Positions 42,129-54,127 of a stretch of 64,000 nt of DNA are shown in pieces. The notes beneath the pieces were generated by a model. That model was not told the DNA's origin. It was given only the letters and a program-made list of their open reading frames with translations, and made no database searches. The stretch covers positions 820,175,503-820,239,502 of the forward strand of contig CM062819.1 in NCBI GenBank assembly GCA_031772625.1, written 5' to 3'. The translations under genes were made by a program, and so were the position numbers. Each line of letters begins with the position of its first letter. The first letter of the stretch is position 1. The stretch comes from Pinus tabuliformis. Its lineage: Eukaryota > Streptophyta > Pinopsida > Pinales > Pinaceae.

Positions 42129-43191
42129 TGTTATAGACATTTTTGTGCCTTACAGCATGAAGCATGAAATGTCGATAATCTAAGGGATCCAAAGTCCCTA
42201 AACATGTTGTTCCTACCCCTAGAGGAACAAGGTCAGCAAACCACAGCACTAAAAATCAGTTCTCCACCTGAAAACACTCAAAAACAAGCTAATTCTGGAT
42301 CATGTCAACTGCTCCACTGAGCATCTGCGCTGAATGTCAACTGCTCCACTCTGTACCTGCGCTGAATCTCAAATCTAATGAAGGCTACCTGCGCTGGGCG
42401 AGATTGGCCAAGTGGCACAGTCATTCTGCAAGGTGTCAAATGCCCAGGAAGCTTCCAAAATGACACTTGGATCAGGGAATTCGCCTTGTGATGAGTAAGA
42501 GGATCTAGATCTCCAAGTGGAAGCAAGAAACTCCAAGTGGACTCAAGAACTGAAGTATAACTAAAGTGGGAGAGGACACTAGTCAGCTTCATGCCAGCCT
42601 CAAGCTGACTCATCCTTTCTCCAAATCTCCTATATATAGAGCTCTCTCATGAGGTCTAGGGAGGCTGGAATCTTGTGAATGTAAGGAAGTGCTGTTGGTT
42701 TGAGTATAGAACTATTGGGTGATTGCTTTGAGGGAGGTGAAGAGGAGATTTCTTTCTGCTGGGAGGTGTTGCTGGATTGGGCCTATTATGGTTGTAACAC
42801 TCTCAGAACTTTACTTCTTCCATTAATAAAGCATTTTAGGTTCTTCTATATGCATGTGTCTTTGTGGCGTATTGATGCTTGTATATTTGATTTATTCTAA
42901 TCCTTGAATCAGTTATGGATGTATGCTTCTTGTAGTTTCCCTTTCTTGTGCTTTTGCAAGATCTTTGTGTAGCTGGGCCAGTGAAAGAGCAAGGAGCTGG
43001 GAGCAAGCAGCAAGGAGAGAAGATTGGATCAAACATTAGCGGAAGATAACGGTTAGTGGATCTCTTTCTCCCCTCTCTTACATCTCATAAAGAAGTAATC
43101 TTGAATAGCTTTGCATTCAGTTGTTGCTGAGGTACTATCACCCTTAGAGTGGGATAGGGTCATTCCGTATTGGATACTTTTCCCAACAACG
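42129..43191 (+). repeat. Element B 3' LTR
   Basis: Matches 14207-15269 at the same length; by eye about a dozen substitutions. The last base is G where the 5' LTR has A. The target copy GAGGA follows. Confidence 0.94.
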
Positions 43192-43196
43192 GAGGA

Positions 43197-46100
43197 CTAT
43201 AAACAAGTCTGTGGAAAGTCGACGTAGAAAGAACGTTCTGTGTAGGGCCAGTCAGATAGCACGATCGCGGTTGTGCCAAAGGGGTTGGCTGCCACATGGA
43301 AAGGGTGGTAGGTGACCTTTAACACTACTATTCATGACAAGAGGTTCCAGTTACGGCAGCAGGGAATGGGCGATGGGCCATTAAGACAGAAGTTCCAAGA
43401 TAAATATGAAAAGATCTACCGCCAAGAAGATATTAATGCACTAGAAGTGGAGGGAAGGGATATATTCAAATCTATGTGCTTCTATAACACTCTTTGGACA
43501 ATGCTAGGATATGTGAGATCTGAACCAGTGAAGACCAACAAACACCCTGCTACCAGGCATCCCATGAGTACCATGGCAAGAACCCGAGCACGGTTCGCGG
43601 AAGAGATACATCCAACCCAAGAGTAGCCAGATGAAGGGGCGGTAGCCCTCAAGGTTCCAAAATACCCACGCACACCGCAACCCTAAAAGAACAAGCAAAC
43701 GATGGGGCTAGTCAGGGTATCACTGAGATTTAGTAGAAGTTTAGTAGCCGAGAAGGGAAAAACAATCACCACCAAACCTGACGAGGACGACGAAGATTTG
43801 CAAACCCTAATCACTCAGATTGAAGCACAGGATGAGGACAAAGAAGTTGCGTTCCAAATACCTTCCTTACCCCCATATGTCTCCCCATGGAATGGCACAG
43901 CCAAGATACCGAAGGACCTGGACGCTGCAAAGAGTACGCTACAAACCCCGCTTCTTCCAGATGAGATAAGGTTTGATGGTTTGCCGCTGGGCCGAGTACT
44001 GAGTATCAAGTTTGAAGATTGGGATCTAGCGGACAGTGATAAGTTCCCCCAATTGGCCGCAAACAAATTATTATCGCGGAAATGGTTACTGGGTGTGGAA
44101 AAGGCGGGCTTACTAAATCTGAGGTGGATACCCCACTATCACCGTGCGACCATCACCATTTTTGTGATCCGACAGTTACTCTGTCTGGTACATGATGGGT
44201 ATCTCTGGTTGGAAGAGCCGATTCCGATCACAGCCGATTTAGTACACTGGATTACTCACCTGCCGATTAAAGGGAACGACCCCACAAACATAGCCAGAAC
44301 AAGTAGCGATGTGGGTCTTGTAGAAACAATGAAGGCTAAATATAAATTGGAAAAAGGAAAGCGTGGGTATGTAATAGCAAGCATCAATGACCGAGGGGTG
44401 CGAGTTGCCACCCAGCTACTAGCCAGTAAACTCATGAGGAAATGCCGCACAGATGAGGTGCCAGCCCCTGTTATTGCGCTTGCGGAGCAGTGTGCAGAAG
44501 GAGTCCAGTTCAACTGGGCGCAGTTCTTATGTGACGAATTTCTGACAAATTGTAAGGAAGCACAAGACAAAGGTAAGACTTTCCATTATGCATGGTTGCT
44601 ACTCTCAATCCTTTTGGTTGTAGGAGAATTGCCACAGGGTAGCCAGTTTCCCAACATTGAGCACAACCTACCTGAAGCAATGCGGTTTACCTCGCTCTGG
44701 GCTACAAAGGATGCCACGAGGGTCCGGGAGATCAAGGTATTTTGGATATTCATGGAAGCAAGTATCTGGACATGGATCGCTCGTAGACCATGGATGTCCC
44801 CAACAGTCTACAACAATTTTCAAAGCACGGCCAAGTTCAAAGTAGACATGCACAACCTCTATATCCAGGCATGGAAGGATCCAAAGTGAACATGGGTCAC
44901 GCTCCCATTCATTGCAACAGACGATGCCATTTACGAAGTATTGGCAGCATGGCCTCCGGAATGGTGCACCCCGGACAGGGCCGCATTAGAAAGGATGGCA
45001 GCACAACAGTGAAAGAAGGAAATCCAGCAGCGACTCACTAAACGGGCGGAAAGGACACGTCAAGGAAAAAAGGCCACTTCACTGCAGGAGGCGACCCAGG
45101 AAGTAGTTGTCGAAGAAACCCCAGAGGATCAGGAAATGTCCTCAGAACAGGATAGGCAGAAGGAATCAGAGACACAGGAACACACCGACTTTACCACAAA
45201 ATCACCCCAAGGCAAAAGGTAGTGCAGCAAGGAATCGCCACATGCACGCAAGAAGTCTAAATCAGCAAAGACGTTGGAGAGAGAATTTCTTGACAGTAGT
45301 GAACCAGCACACAACGTCATTACTAGTGCACTAGAGGAGCTGATGATAGAGCAGACAACTGTGTTGGGGGAGCTCAGAATGAAGCTGCAGGAATTACAGG
45401 TGCGACCATGGGGAGGGATGATACCAAACCTATTAGATGATACAGCCGCAGCCGAGTAGATGGTGCATAGTCACATAATGAACACTTTAGTGTTTCCAGA
45501 AGGCATTGTCTTAACTGAAGCTAAGGGTGACATGCGAAGTTGGGGGTTGAATTTGACCGCTCTGCCTCGAGAAACCCTCTACCAACTACAAGATGGAGTA
45601 ACCGCTGAGCTACGTGCCAGGGAAGGCCACGCACTCCAAATATTAATGGAGCATAAGGCAAGTCTGGAGCAGATCAGCCTATAGCATGATGACTTGGTCG
45701 CCCACAACTAAGAAGTGGAATAGGCCGTGGCGGTGGCTTGCAACAAGGTACCAGAGTTGGTTGTCCCAGTGGAACTTCCAATAACGGACAAGATCCATTA
45801 CATGGCCGCCGGATTCTGTATGGCCCAAGAGGAGGCTGCGTTGGCTCAATGGGAACTAAATTTGAAAATCGTGAAGCTAAGACTGAAGGCACAACCACCC
45901 ACACCCCCGGAAGTTTGAGAGCAGTGTTGCAGCGAAATTCAAGCAGGGTTGCAAGCTATAAAGCGCACAGTCCAAGATTGCTCAGGATTGTTGGACCTGT
46001 CCCTACTTACGCTCACATCTCTACAGGATGACCCAATGCTACAACAGGTAGAAATAGAATTACGGGAGTTACAGCAGGCGTATGACACTGTCCGGGGGAC

Positions 46101-46440
46101 TGTACAAACAGTCCTCATCACACAACGACTAGCAAGAATGAGGGAGGCCCAGGCTCTTAAGGCACAGGTTGACATGGCTCGGCAGAAGGAGGCAGGGCTT
46201 AAATAACGGATCCAGCCTTGGCTGGATGAGGAATTTGCAGTCTCTTCCAACATCAAGGGAAAGTTAGCACACATGCAGGCAACATCTGAACCCAGGCAAG
46301 CAACGAAATCAGATATTGATACATCGGTGGCTCGCGTAGATCGGGTAAAGTAGATGGTAGAGGATTTTGTTGTGAGGGTAAGCAAAGCGCAAAAGTTTTT
46401 TAATGACCTCCGCGCAAATATTGCCACACTAGCTGAGTGA
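43197..46440 (+). pseudogene. Accessory protein gene of element A (long frame, many stops)
   Basis: One reading frame can be followed for about 3.1 kb (43312-46440) with no frameshift, broken only by about a dozen stops, mostly TAG and TGA (for example 43624, 44887, 45010, 45220, 45457). The best part is the open stretch 43702-44889 (395 residues). It contains FDGLPLGRVLSIKFEDWDL, RKWLLGVEKAGLLNLRWIP, CLVHDGYLWLEEP, then PITADLVHWITHLPIKG, and a Trp-rich end. The part from about 45270 on is rich in Leu/Glu/Gln heptads (EELMIEQTTVLGELRMKLQE; ELRELQQAYDTVRGTVQTV) and looks like a coiled coil. It is neither gag nor pol. The short conserved block matches the accessory proteins of B and C. Function is unknown. 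Confidence 0.68.
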
Positions 46441-46461
46441 CTCTGTACGAGTCACGTTGAT

Positions 46462-46474
46462 TGTGTTGGGGGCT
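46462..46474 (+). other. Element A polypurine-like tract
   Basis: TGTGTTGGGGGCT precedes the 3' LTR. The G run is the likely plus-strand primer. Confidence 0.55.
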
Positions 46475-47339
46475 TTTTGGGTAGTGGAGGCCCTGCGTAA
46501 CGGGTTTGGGACTCAAAGTCCACAATTTTGGGAAAAAGAATGGTAAAGACCCCATGAAGTGCACGGAGCACGAATTGTAATGAGTCAAGCCAAAGGGTTG
46601 TCCACCCAAGAATAATGTAAAATAATAGGAAGAGAATCAGCCTACCCATGGTCCACGGACCATAGGAATGTATAAATAGAATAAGGCTCTATGGCTAGAG
46701 GTTAGTTTTTGAAGAAGTCTTTATCTTGTATCTTGGTGTTAAGGTTTTGGGAAGATAGGATTATCTGCGTCTGTAAGTCTAAGTCAGGGGTGTTGATAGA
46801 TAGAGGCTCCGCAACTGTGTGCTTGGATGCCTGATAGAGTCCGGAGTTGGGTGCGCGGACCCCTGCAGCTGTGTGCGCGGGGCAGAAAGAAGGTTGTACT
46901 AGAAAGAAGATAGTAATAAAGATAAGTTGTTTCTGAAATATCGCGGATCTGTTGTATTCTGGTTTATGCATTTGTTATATGAATTTATATCTTTTTATGA
47001 TTGCGCACACTAGGTTTATGGTTAAATGTTTTCTTAAAGAATGTATAAGAAGATCAGATCTATAATAATTTCATTAATAAGAACATACACCTGCGCGAAT
47101 CTACACGGAAACCTAATACTAGTCCAGAGTGGCGCGAGGCCACAGAATGGTTCGTGACCCCTCCAGACCACATCAAGACATCCCAAGGGTGCAAAAACCT
47201 GGTTCCAGCACCCTCCCCTACTACCTCGGGTGAGACCTCAGTCCGCGCTCCGCGGGCTGTTTCTGAAAGGGCTGATAGCTGCGGGATTTCTTTGGCTAAT
47301 AACTCTTCCAAACCTGGGTCAAGGCCCAATAATCCAACA
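46475..47339 (+). repeat. Element A 3' LTR
   Basis: The same length as 9534-10398 and clearly more diverged than the LTR pairs of B and C. The first TG has become TT. It ends in CCAACA followed by ATAGA. Confidence 0.9.
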
Positions 47340-47344
47340 ATAGA

Positions 47345-47960
47345 TGTACCCACACAGAGTATAACACAATGTATACACATGTCACGATACGTCAACTACA
47401 CAATGCACATACATAGTACTACATGTACACAACATAACATGTATGGCATGCACATAATGCCATGTGTACCACATGTACACAGTACCACCGATACATCGCA
47501 ACCACCTACACAACATGTGCACAACATCACATGTAGACGAGACCACCTACACAACGTGTATACAACACCACATGTACACTGCACCACTTGTACAATGTGA
47601 ACACAATACCACATGTACATAGTACCACATACACGACATGTATATGACACCACCTGTACATAGTGCCACATGCATGACATGTACATAGCACCACCTTCAC
47701 ACAACACCACTTGTACAACATGTACACAACACCGCATGCACACAACACCATATGTACATCGCAATACATGTACAACATGCATGCAACACCACATGTACAT
47801 AGCACTAAATATCCAACATGTACATAGCATCATCTATACACAACACTGCATATACAACATGCGCAGAGCACCATAAGCACATGACACTATCTGTACCACC
47901 TTGTACATAATCATTGCATAACAACATGTACACACATTATATACATACAACATTGCATGC
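47345..47960. repeat. AC-rich minisatellite, unit 1 part b
   Basis: Degenerate ACAACACCACATGTACA words in tandem. On the minus strand it gives accidental Cys/Val-rich open frames (CTCGVV...). It is the continuation of 9225-9528 and orthologous to 60985-61900. Confidence 0.8.
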
Positions 47961-48519
47961 ACACAACAACACAAATGCAACATGCACAACATATGCACAA
48001 CAATAGTACCTTAGATCCAAATGCACACTGTCTATACCAAGAAACCTTACTTCTAGTATCTTATCCATGCTTGTCCCAACATGTCGCAGACCACACTGCT
48101 TTATTTTCTTGGATGCATCCACTAGCATTACCTATCATAACATAAACATAGGCATAATACAAGCATACAATATCAATTCATGTCCACATGATATTGACCT
48201 CATATATTTGTCATGACTACTCTTCCCAATTGATTCCTTATAACACCTAGAACCTCTTCATGTCATTTGATTCCTCATATTGACCTCCACAAGAATGATT
48301 CCTGATGACCCTGTCAAACAGTGACACATATACATAGATACATACACATATACAAGCACTAGCATAAAAAATCATGATCCTGTCAGGAAACGATTGCATA
48401 CATACACACACATACATGTAAACATCAACATAAAATAATAATGATCTAATCATTCAATGACATGCATATATACATGTATACGCATATAGACATCAACATA
48501 ATCATGATCCCAACATAAT
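47961..48519. other. End of unit 1, non-coding
   Basis: Collinear with 61905-62090 and 62525-62894. No gene is seen. Unit 1 here shows the empty site of the solo LTR (ATAAACATAGGC near 48142). Confidence 0.6.
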
Positions 48520-48746
48520 TACCTTTGGTCTACTTCTTTGTTTGGGCCTCAATATCTTTTAAGGTCAATGATGCATGTATGGAAAATATGTTTCATCCTA
48601 AGTGAAAGCTCAAGTGGATCTATGATACTCATATCTATAATGGGATATTCATTCCTTGAATTGACCTTTTATATTGATCGGTTTTAACATTTCAGCTCAA
48701 TTAAGTAGAGAAGGGAAAGGAGGAAAAACTTAAGCAAGCATAAAAG

Positions 48747-48749
<3 letters not shown>

Positions 48750-48781
<32 letters not shown>
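48750..48781. repeat. (TA)n microsatellite, unit 2
   Basis: About 32 bases of TA, orthologous to 1636-1681. Confidence 0.95.
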
Positions 48782-48783
<2 letters not shown>

Positions 48784-51700
48784 TATCTACAAAACAAGAA
48801 ACAACATCTCAAGCTTGTAGAATAAGTTGGGATACCTCTACCACCCTTGGAAAAATAAACATCGATAAAGTTCCAATGAGCATAAAGAATAAAAATAATA
48901 AGAGTGTGAAAGAAGAGAAAGGCTTTCTACATAGAGAGGTGAAGCAAACAACTTCGCTGGGGTATTGAATAGGCTCACTGAAAGTGAATAAATGCTTATG
49001 ATTCCTCAAATTGACTCCACCAGGGTACCAAACAGGCCTAATGGCAGTGAAGCAACACCAACTTTGAATACCTTAATTTGTGAATTTACACACACCTACT
49101 CCCTAATCAAAACAATTGATTTTTGATTAGGCTTGTGAAGTGTGTTAAGACAACAAGAGGCATAGAAGGGACTACATCATTAACTAAGATAAGTAAGGAA
49201 GCTAGGGTAACCAATAGAATGAGATAATACTTTCATAGGGCTAGACCTAATGCTCAAGGTTAGACATAAATAGAGAATATGGAGTTATTCCAATGTGTTG
49301 CTAAGTGTTGTAGCTGCTATAACCCCCTCCAAAAATTTTCCTACCTTCAAATTTGGAGCCTCCTTGTGATCATGTTATTTTTCATTTCAAGCCTTTAATG
49401 TCAAGCTGATTCATCTTGTCTAAGTGTTCAAGTCTTCCTTTAGAAAACATAAGTGTCGAACTACTTGTTTTCACATTCCCATCTCTTGATATCTTAGCAA
49501 GCACACTTTCAAGATAAGTTAATTTCACTTCATTGTGGTAGTGTTTTGCAACCCTTACTCATGGTGATTGTGCAATCATTGCTCACAATCAATACACAAC
49601 CCTTGCTCATAGTGCCTGTAACACCCTCCTCCCACATCTACCCATGAAACTAGCCATTTAGGGTAAATATGCGACAAGAGGCCACTATGATAACACTCAA
49701 CCTCCTAGGTAACCTTAAGGGAATGGAGTCGATAAAACAAGACCTTACAAACCTCCCTCAGGTGCTTTTGGACCCCTAGGACCTAATCCACTGCTCCAGG
49801 TTCCCAACCCCTGAGCTAACCTAGTATTTAAATGAACTAAACCCAAAGTCACTCTGATGACAAGGCATGCATGCGATTGGAACCCTATATTTGCTTCCAC
49901 AATGCATGCAAGGGAGAGACTACAACCTTTTTCAACCAGTTATGTGCCAAAGACTACGAGATTTAAGCCACTTTTTCAGGGCTAGTCTCTAAACCAATGC
50001 CTAGAACTTGATGATACTTTCCAAGACAATAAATGATACCAAGGCAAAGCCTTTATCACAACACTTGATCAAGGGATTGACCTAACCAAGCCTAACCATG
50101 ACAGACATTTTTTCAAACACTTAGTAAATATGCAACCTACAGGTGTAATTAACAGATCTGAGAATAGGGGCCTCATACTTATCTAAGATTCACCATGAAG
50201 TATTTTTTCCTTATCACTTTAACTTCCATTCCATCCATTAGGTCATAGATACATTTTTCATTCATTTACAATTAAAAACACGATGAGATCCATTCATAGT
50301 TGTTGTCATAAAACATATACATAACCAACATAATAGGGACATAAATATCAATGAAATCAAAACCATATACACCACATATAATCCATCATAATACTCATAG
50401 AAATAACAGGAGAAATAACCTTTCATTAATCATGCAAAATCCAAACCTGGTATGGAAATTCCACATTCCACCCAACTGTAGAATGGTTGAGCTGAATCTC
50501 TCTTCAACCATTCAACCCCATGCCATATTCCAAGCATGAATGTGGGATCTCATAGAACGCATCAATCAAAAACCATCAAGGGATTACAAAGGCCATCCAC
50601 CTCAACCCATCAAACAATTATTCCACCTAACTGTCAGACATCACCAAAACCACCATCTGATCGGTCTCTATCTCAGCCTTCAAGGGATCCAAAGCATTTG
50701 TTCCAACCCGGCTCCAAGGACTAGTAACTCAGCCCATGGCTGCTTCTGGGCTCCAGAGTGTTTGCCTGACCAAGTCTCCGGGACTAGTAACTCAACCCAC
50801 AACTGTTGTCAGGCTTCCAGAGCATTTGTCCAACCAAGGCTTCCAGGTCTGGTAACTCAACCCACCAAGGGCTTCTAGAGTGTTTTCCAACCAAGGCTTC
50901 TAGGACTAATAACTCAACCTAAGTTGTTACAAGGCTTCCAGAGCATTTGTCCAACCAAGGCTACGAGACTAGTAACTCAACCCAAGTCATTACATGGCTC
51001 CCAGATCGTTTGTCCAACCAAGGCTTCCAGGAACTAATAACTCAACCCAAGCTAAGGAAACATGAGAACCAACCAAAACAAAACAAGGAAATAAACCCAT
51101 AATATCCATGGCTATCCAATAAATAGAAAGGCTAGGCAAATCCACTGTCAATCCAGGCAATCCTCCATGCGAGTGACATATCATAACCAAGAAACCACAT
51201 GCATGTGCCATGAAAGCTAAAACTAGTGAGGAAAACATACATGCAACTTGGTACCTGCAAGAAAAATTGTTGTAGTTGTTGATTCTGATGCCCTCTTGCA
51301 TTGTCCTGCTCTTCCTTTGCCTTCTTGCTCCAAAAATCCAAGTATGCCACACCCTCCAAGAGTGCTCCATGAAAATCCAACAGTATGGGAGAGAGAGAAT
51401 AGAAGAGAGCTCCACCAAAACCTGTCAAAAGCTTACCAATTGATCCTCAGATGCCTTTTTATGACTAAGGCCTCTATTTTATTCATTTTCCATTATTTTC
51501 CTTCATTCTCCTCCTCACATGCAACCTGTGACCTTTCACCTCCTTTTTCCCCTAATTTCCATTATTTTCATAAATAAATTCCAATTAATGCCTCATGCCT
51601 TTCCAAAACTTTAGCCATTGCCTTTGCCAATTCCCTTAGCCATAATAAACTGAATCAACACCCACTAGGATGTTTCTCCCATCATTTAGCTTGGAATATG

Positions 51701-51836
51701 TGTCCCATCACTGTGGCCTTATATATATTTTTACATGAGTTTTTAACCAGGGATATTACAGAACCCTCCCCCTTTCGGGAACACTGTCCTCGGTGTTAAA
51801 TGACACCTATGACCAACAAGACCACTGAAAACAAAA
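48782..51836. other. Unit 2 non-coding sequence, left of the LINE
   Basis: Collinear with 1682-3470 and 6677-7960. It gives the empty site of element D near 50560. A minus-strand frame of 142 codons (50990-51418) is also open in unit 1 (7106-7534), but it has no recognisable domain and lies in repeat-like sequence, so I do not call it a gene. Confidence 0.55.
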
Positions 51837-52131
51837 CATAATGCCCATGGAACTTTTTTTTTGTTTTGTAAGTGGAGGTAGTACCATTCTTTTCTATTTA
51901 TGATAAGTAAGGAGACTAGATACAACGTTTTGGTGGCCTCAACCTGCCCCCGAAAGGAAACTAGGTCTGTTGGCCACCTTAGTTTGCTATAAGCATTCCA
52001 TAAACAAAATTTGACAAGTCTTTCCATACTAGCTATATGCACTATACAACTGAAACTACCTATTAAGCTACTAATTGCATAAAACTGTAAAAAAGGAGAA
52101 GTTCAAAAACCACATCAGAGCCTCAAGAAAA

Positions 52132-53517
52132 TCATTCCTTTCTAGTTCCTGTATTCTGGTCCATATCCATGGGGATATCCATTTGTTCCCCCTGACTAGG
52201 GTGAGAGCCAACCATCCGAGATAGCAACTGAGACATCTCCTCCAGTTTGTTGTCCTGTCTGATCATGATGACCTGGAAGTTCTTCATTTCCTTCTGCAAA
52301 TTTGGCATACTGTTGGCAATTTCCGCCATTTCCTTCACTACCTGTTCCAGTGCCTTTTCCAGGAGGCATTTTAGTACCCAGTAAATATGCAGAGACTGCC
52401 TGTACAGAGTCAGTCTTCCCCGCATATTTCCTGGATCTCTAACAATTTATGCCCATTCTTCTGTCTCTGATTCCGACTGTTCCTCCAACACATTGGATTC
52501 CATATTTTGGATGATACAGCGGATGTCCTCATCCGTGCCTTCCTAGTAAGCTCTTTCCGCTTCCTGAACCACTGTCAGGGTGGACCTTTTTCCTCTACGC
52601 TGATTACCTGGGGCTTCTGTTGGCCTACCTCCCGGGTTCCCTTGCCTTGGACGGCCTCTATCTCCGCGTCCTCTTCTATGACCCGGGCGCGCCATCCTTT
52701 TTTCTACCCTCTCCTGTAGACATTCATCAATCACAGGTGTCATTTTTTTGAGTTTCTTATCGTTGTCTTCCCTTACCAATTTCCCTTTGGTTGTGCCTTT
52801 GCTTCTATTGCAATCACCTTTGTTTTTTTGAATCTGGCACTGATCTCCATTCTCCGGGTATAAGAGATGTATAAGGCCCTCTATCATGTAGATTAGATAG
52901 TGGACTAAGGGCATAATCTTCGAGTCCCCACTATCATACTTCCCCTCTACTCTTACAATGAAATTCTTGTCATGGTTTTCCAAATTATTCCCCAGACTGT
53001 GCTCCAGGCTACAGTTTCCCTTTCCATCAGGATTCCCCACCCGAGACGGTCCCAGTTGACCCTCACAATGTTTTGCAGAGGGGCGGTCGAGCTCACTCAG
53101 GCCCTTTTCTTCATCAGGGACTTCACAATAATTGAACATATCTGTTCTACCTACTGTGATAGATAATAAGGAAACAGAGGTCGCAAGTTGCACATACCCG
53201 AGAATGCAAACCTCCTTGATGGCTCCTCCTGGCTGCGCCGCGTTCAGCTCCTCCTTCGTTCCACCTAGAATACCCTTTCCTTTACCCTCCGCAACCTTCA
53301 TATACTATCTCTTCACTACCCTTCTCGCTCTGCCATTACCACCACCACTATTACTAATCATCTTCCTTCCACCTTCCCCCCTCCAATTTCTTGAAACTTG
53401 TGCTAGCTGATTGCTCATTGTTTTTGCTAGAGGGGCGGTCTCATTCCTGTGGTCACGTCCGGCTGTCCTTCCCTTATAATGATCACTCCTGCCACCCTCA
53501 CCTACCTTATTCCTCAT
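52132..53517 (-). pseudogene. Third frame of the LINE, downstream of RNase H
   Basis: A minus-strand frame from 53517 to 52132 (462 codons) stays in one register, broken by three stops (near 53305, 52543 and 52447). The N part is basic and Gly/Arg-rich, the middle holds VRVEGKYDSGDSKIMPL, followed by an Arg/Gly box (GHRRGRGDRGRPRQGNPGG) that could bind RNA. The C part has a likely coiled coil (EQVVKEMAEIANSMPNLQ, DNKLEEMSQLLSRM). I do not recognise it. Plant L1 elements normally end after ORF2. It could be a captured host sequence or an extra LINE protein. Confidence 0.5.
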
Positions 53518-53542
53518 CCCAATCGAGAGCCATCTGTCTCTA

Positions 53543-54127
53543 CTACCTTTGGATCATGTCTTCATGATTATCTTGATTGAGAATCGTACTTAGCTGTTCA
53601 AATCCTAAGTCTTTTGAATGCATCATCCATATACTACCCATTTTTCTCCCTTGTTCCTGGCATCCCCAGTTCACAAGGAAATCTGCTACTCTGTTAGCCT
53701 CTCTTCTAACATGCTTGATGATCATATATTCAAATCTTCTTAGAATAATTTCCAATTCTATTCTCCAGCTCTACGTAACTTTGTCCCATGAGGTCCCATT
53801 GTTAAGTTTTTTGAGTACTTGTATAACCATTAGGGAATTGCCTTCCACTTCCAGGTTATTATATCTGTTTCTGATTGTTATCTTTAAACCTTGATGTGTT
53901 GCCATCAGTTCCGCCTCATTGTTACTCATAATACCTCCATTGTCTGCATAGATCCATTTCATTCTTCCTTGATCGTCCCTGAACAGACCTCCTATCCCTG
54001 CTGGGCCTGGGTTTCCTTTAGAGGCTCCGTCGAAGTTTAGCTTGATGAATCCTGCCGATGGACGGGAGAAATGCAGGGTGCCGTTATATCTCATCCTAGG
54101 CTCTTTCCACAACTGAGGGGCCACCAT
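53543..54127 (-). pseudogene. LINE ORF2: C-terminal RNase H
   Basis: The first catalytic Asp is in KLNFDGASKGNPGPAGIGG, Glu in SNNEAELMATHQGL and Asp/Glu site in LEVEGNSLMVIQVL (Glu-Gly where Asp is usual). A frame change follows near 53770, and the end (HVRREANRVADFLVNWG) has the last Asp. Archaeal-like RNase H acquisition by plant L1 elements is known. The Asp-to-Glu change and the stop suggest this copy is inactive. Confidence 0.8.

Larger units (their letters stand above)
14207..43191 (+). mobile_element. Element B: large Ty3/gypsy with extra RNase H and antisense gene
   Basis: Both LTRs are 1063 bp. The target duplication is GAGGA (14202-14206 and 43192-43196), and element A flanks join cleanly when B is removed. 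Without element C the element is about 15.0 kb. Order: 5' LTR, tRNA-Arg primer site, 1.7-kb leader, a large gag, protease, RT, RNase H, integrase, a second RNase H, an antisense spliced gene, a long 3' region and the purine tract. This layout fits the Tat/Athila side of Ty3/gypsy (no chromodomain seen). About a dozen substitutions separate the LTRs by eye, so it is fairly young, but pol carries six in-frame stops and one frameshift. Confidence 0.93.
9534..47339 (+). mobile_element. Element A: pol-less Ty3/gypsy with accessory frame
   Basis: LTRs of 865 bp bracket an internal region that totals about 7.1 kb after removing element B. The target duplication is ATACA with one mutation on each side (GTACA at 9529-9533, ATAGA at 47340-47344). 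Unit 2 near 61250 has the intact ATACA. The internal order is tRNA-Asp primer site, gag with several zinc knuckles, protease, then, beyond element B, a 3.1-kb accessory frame. I find no RT, RNase H or integrase, so replication would need a helper. Its LTR pair is much more diverged than those of B and C, in agreement with its outermost position. Confidence 0.9.
1406..48519. repeat. Tandem duplication, unit 1 (interrupted)
   Basis: Starting at the TACCTTTGGTCTAC near 1406, this sequence recurs from 48520. After removing element D (3476-6671) and element A with its nested contents (9534-47339), with one target duplication each, about 6.1 kb remains. It aligns collinearly with unit 2. The junctions share only the trinucleotide TAC, which suggests an end-joining or template-switch tandem duplication rather than recombination between long repeats. 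The units differ by a few percent by eye. Confidence 0.88.

Noticed and set aside
47396-47833. Cys/Val-rich minus-strand protein (and the copy at 61301-61893)
   Set aside because: Produced by translating the ACATGTACAC-type minisatellite; frames differ between units.
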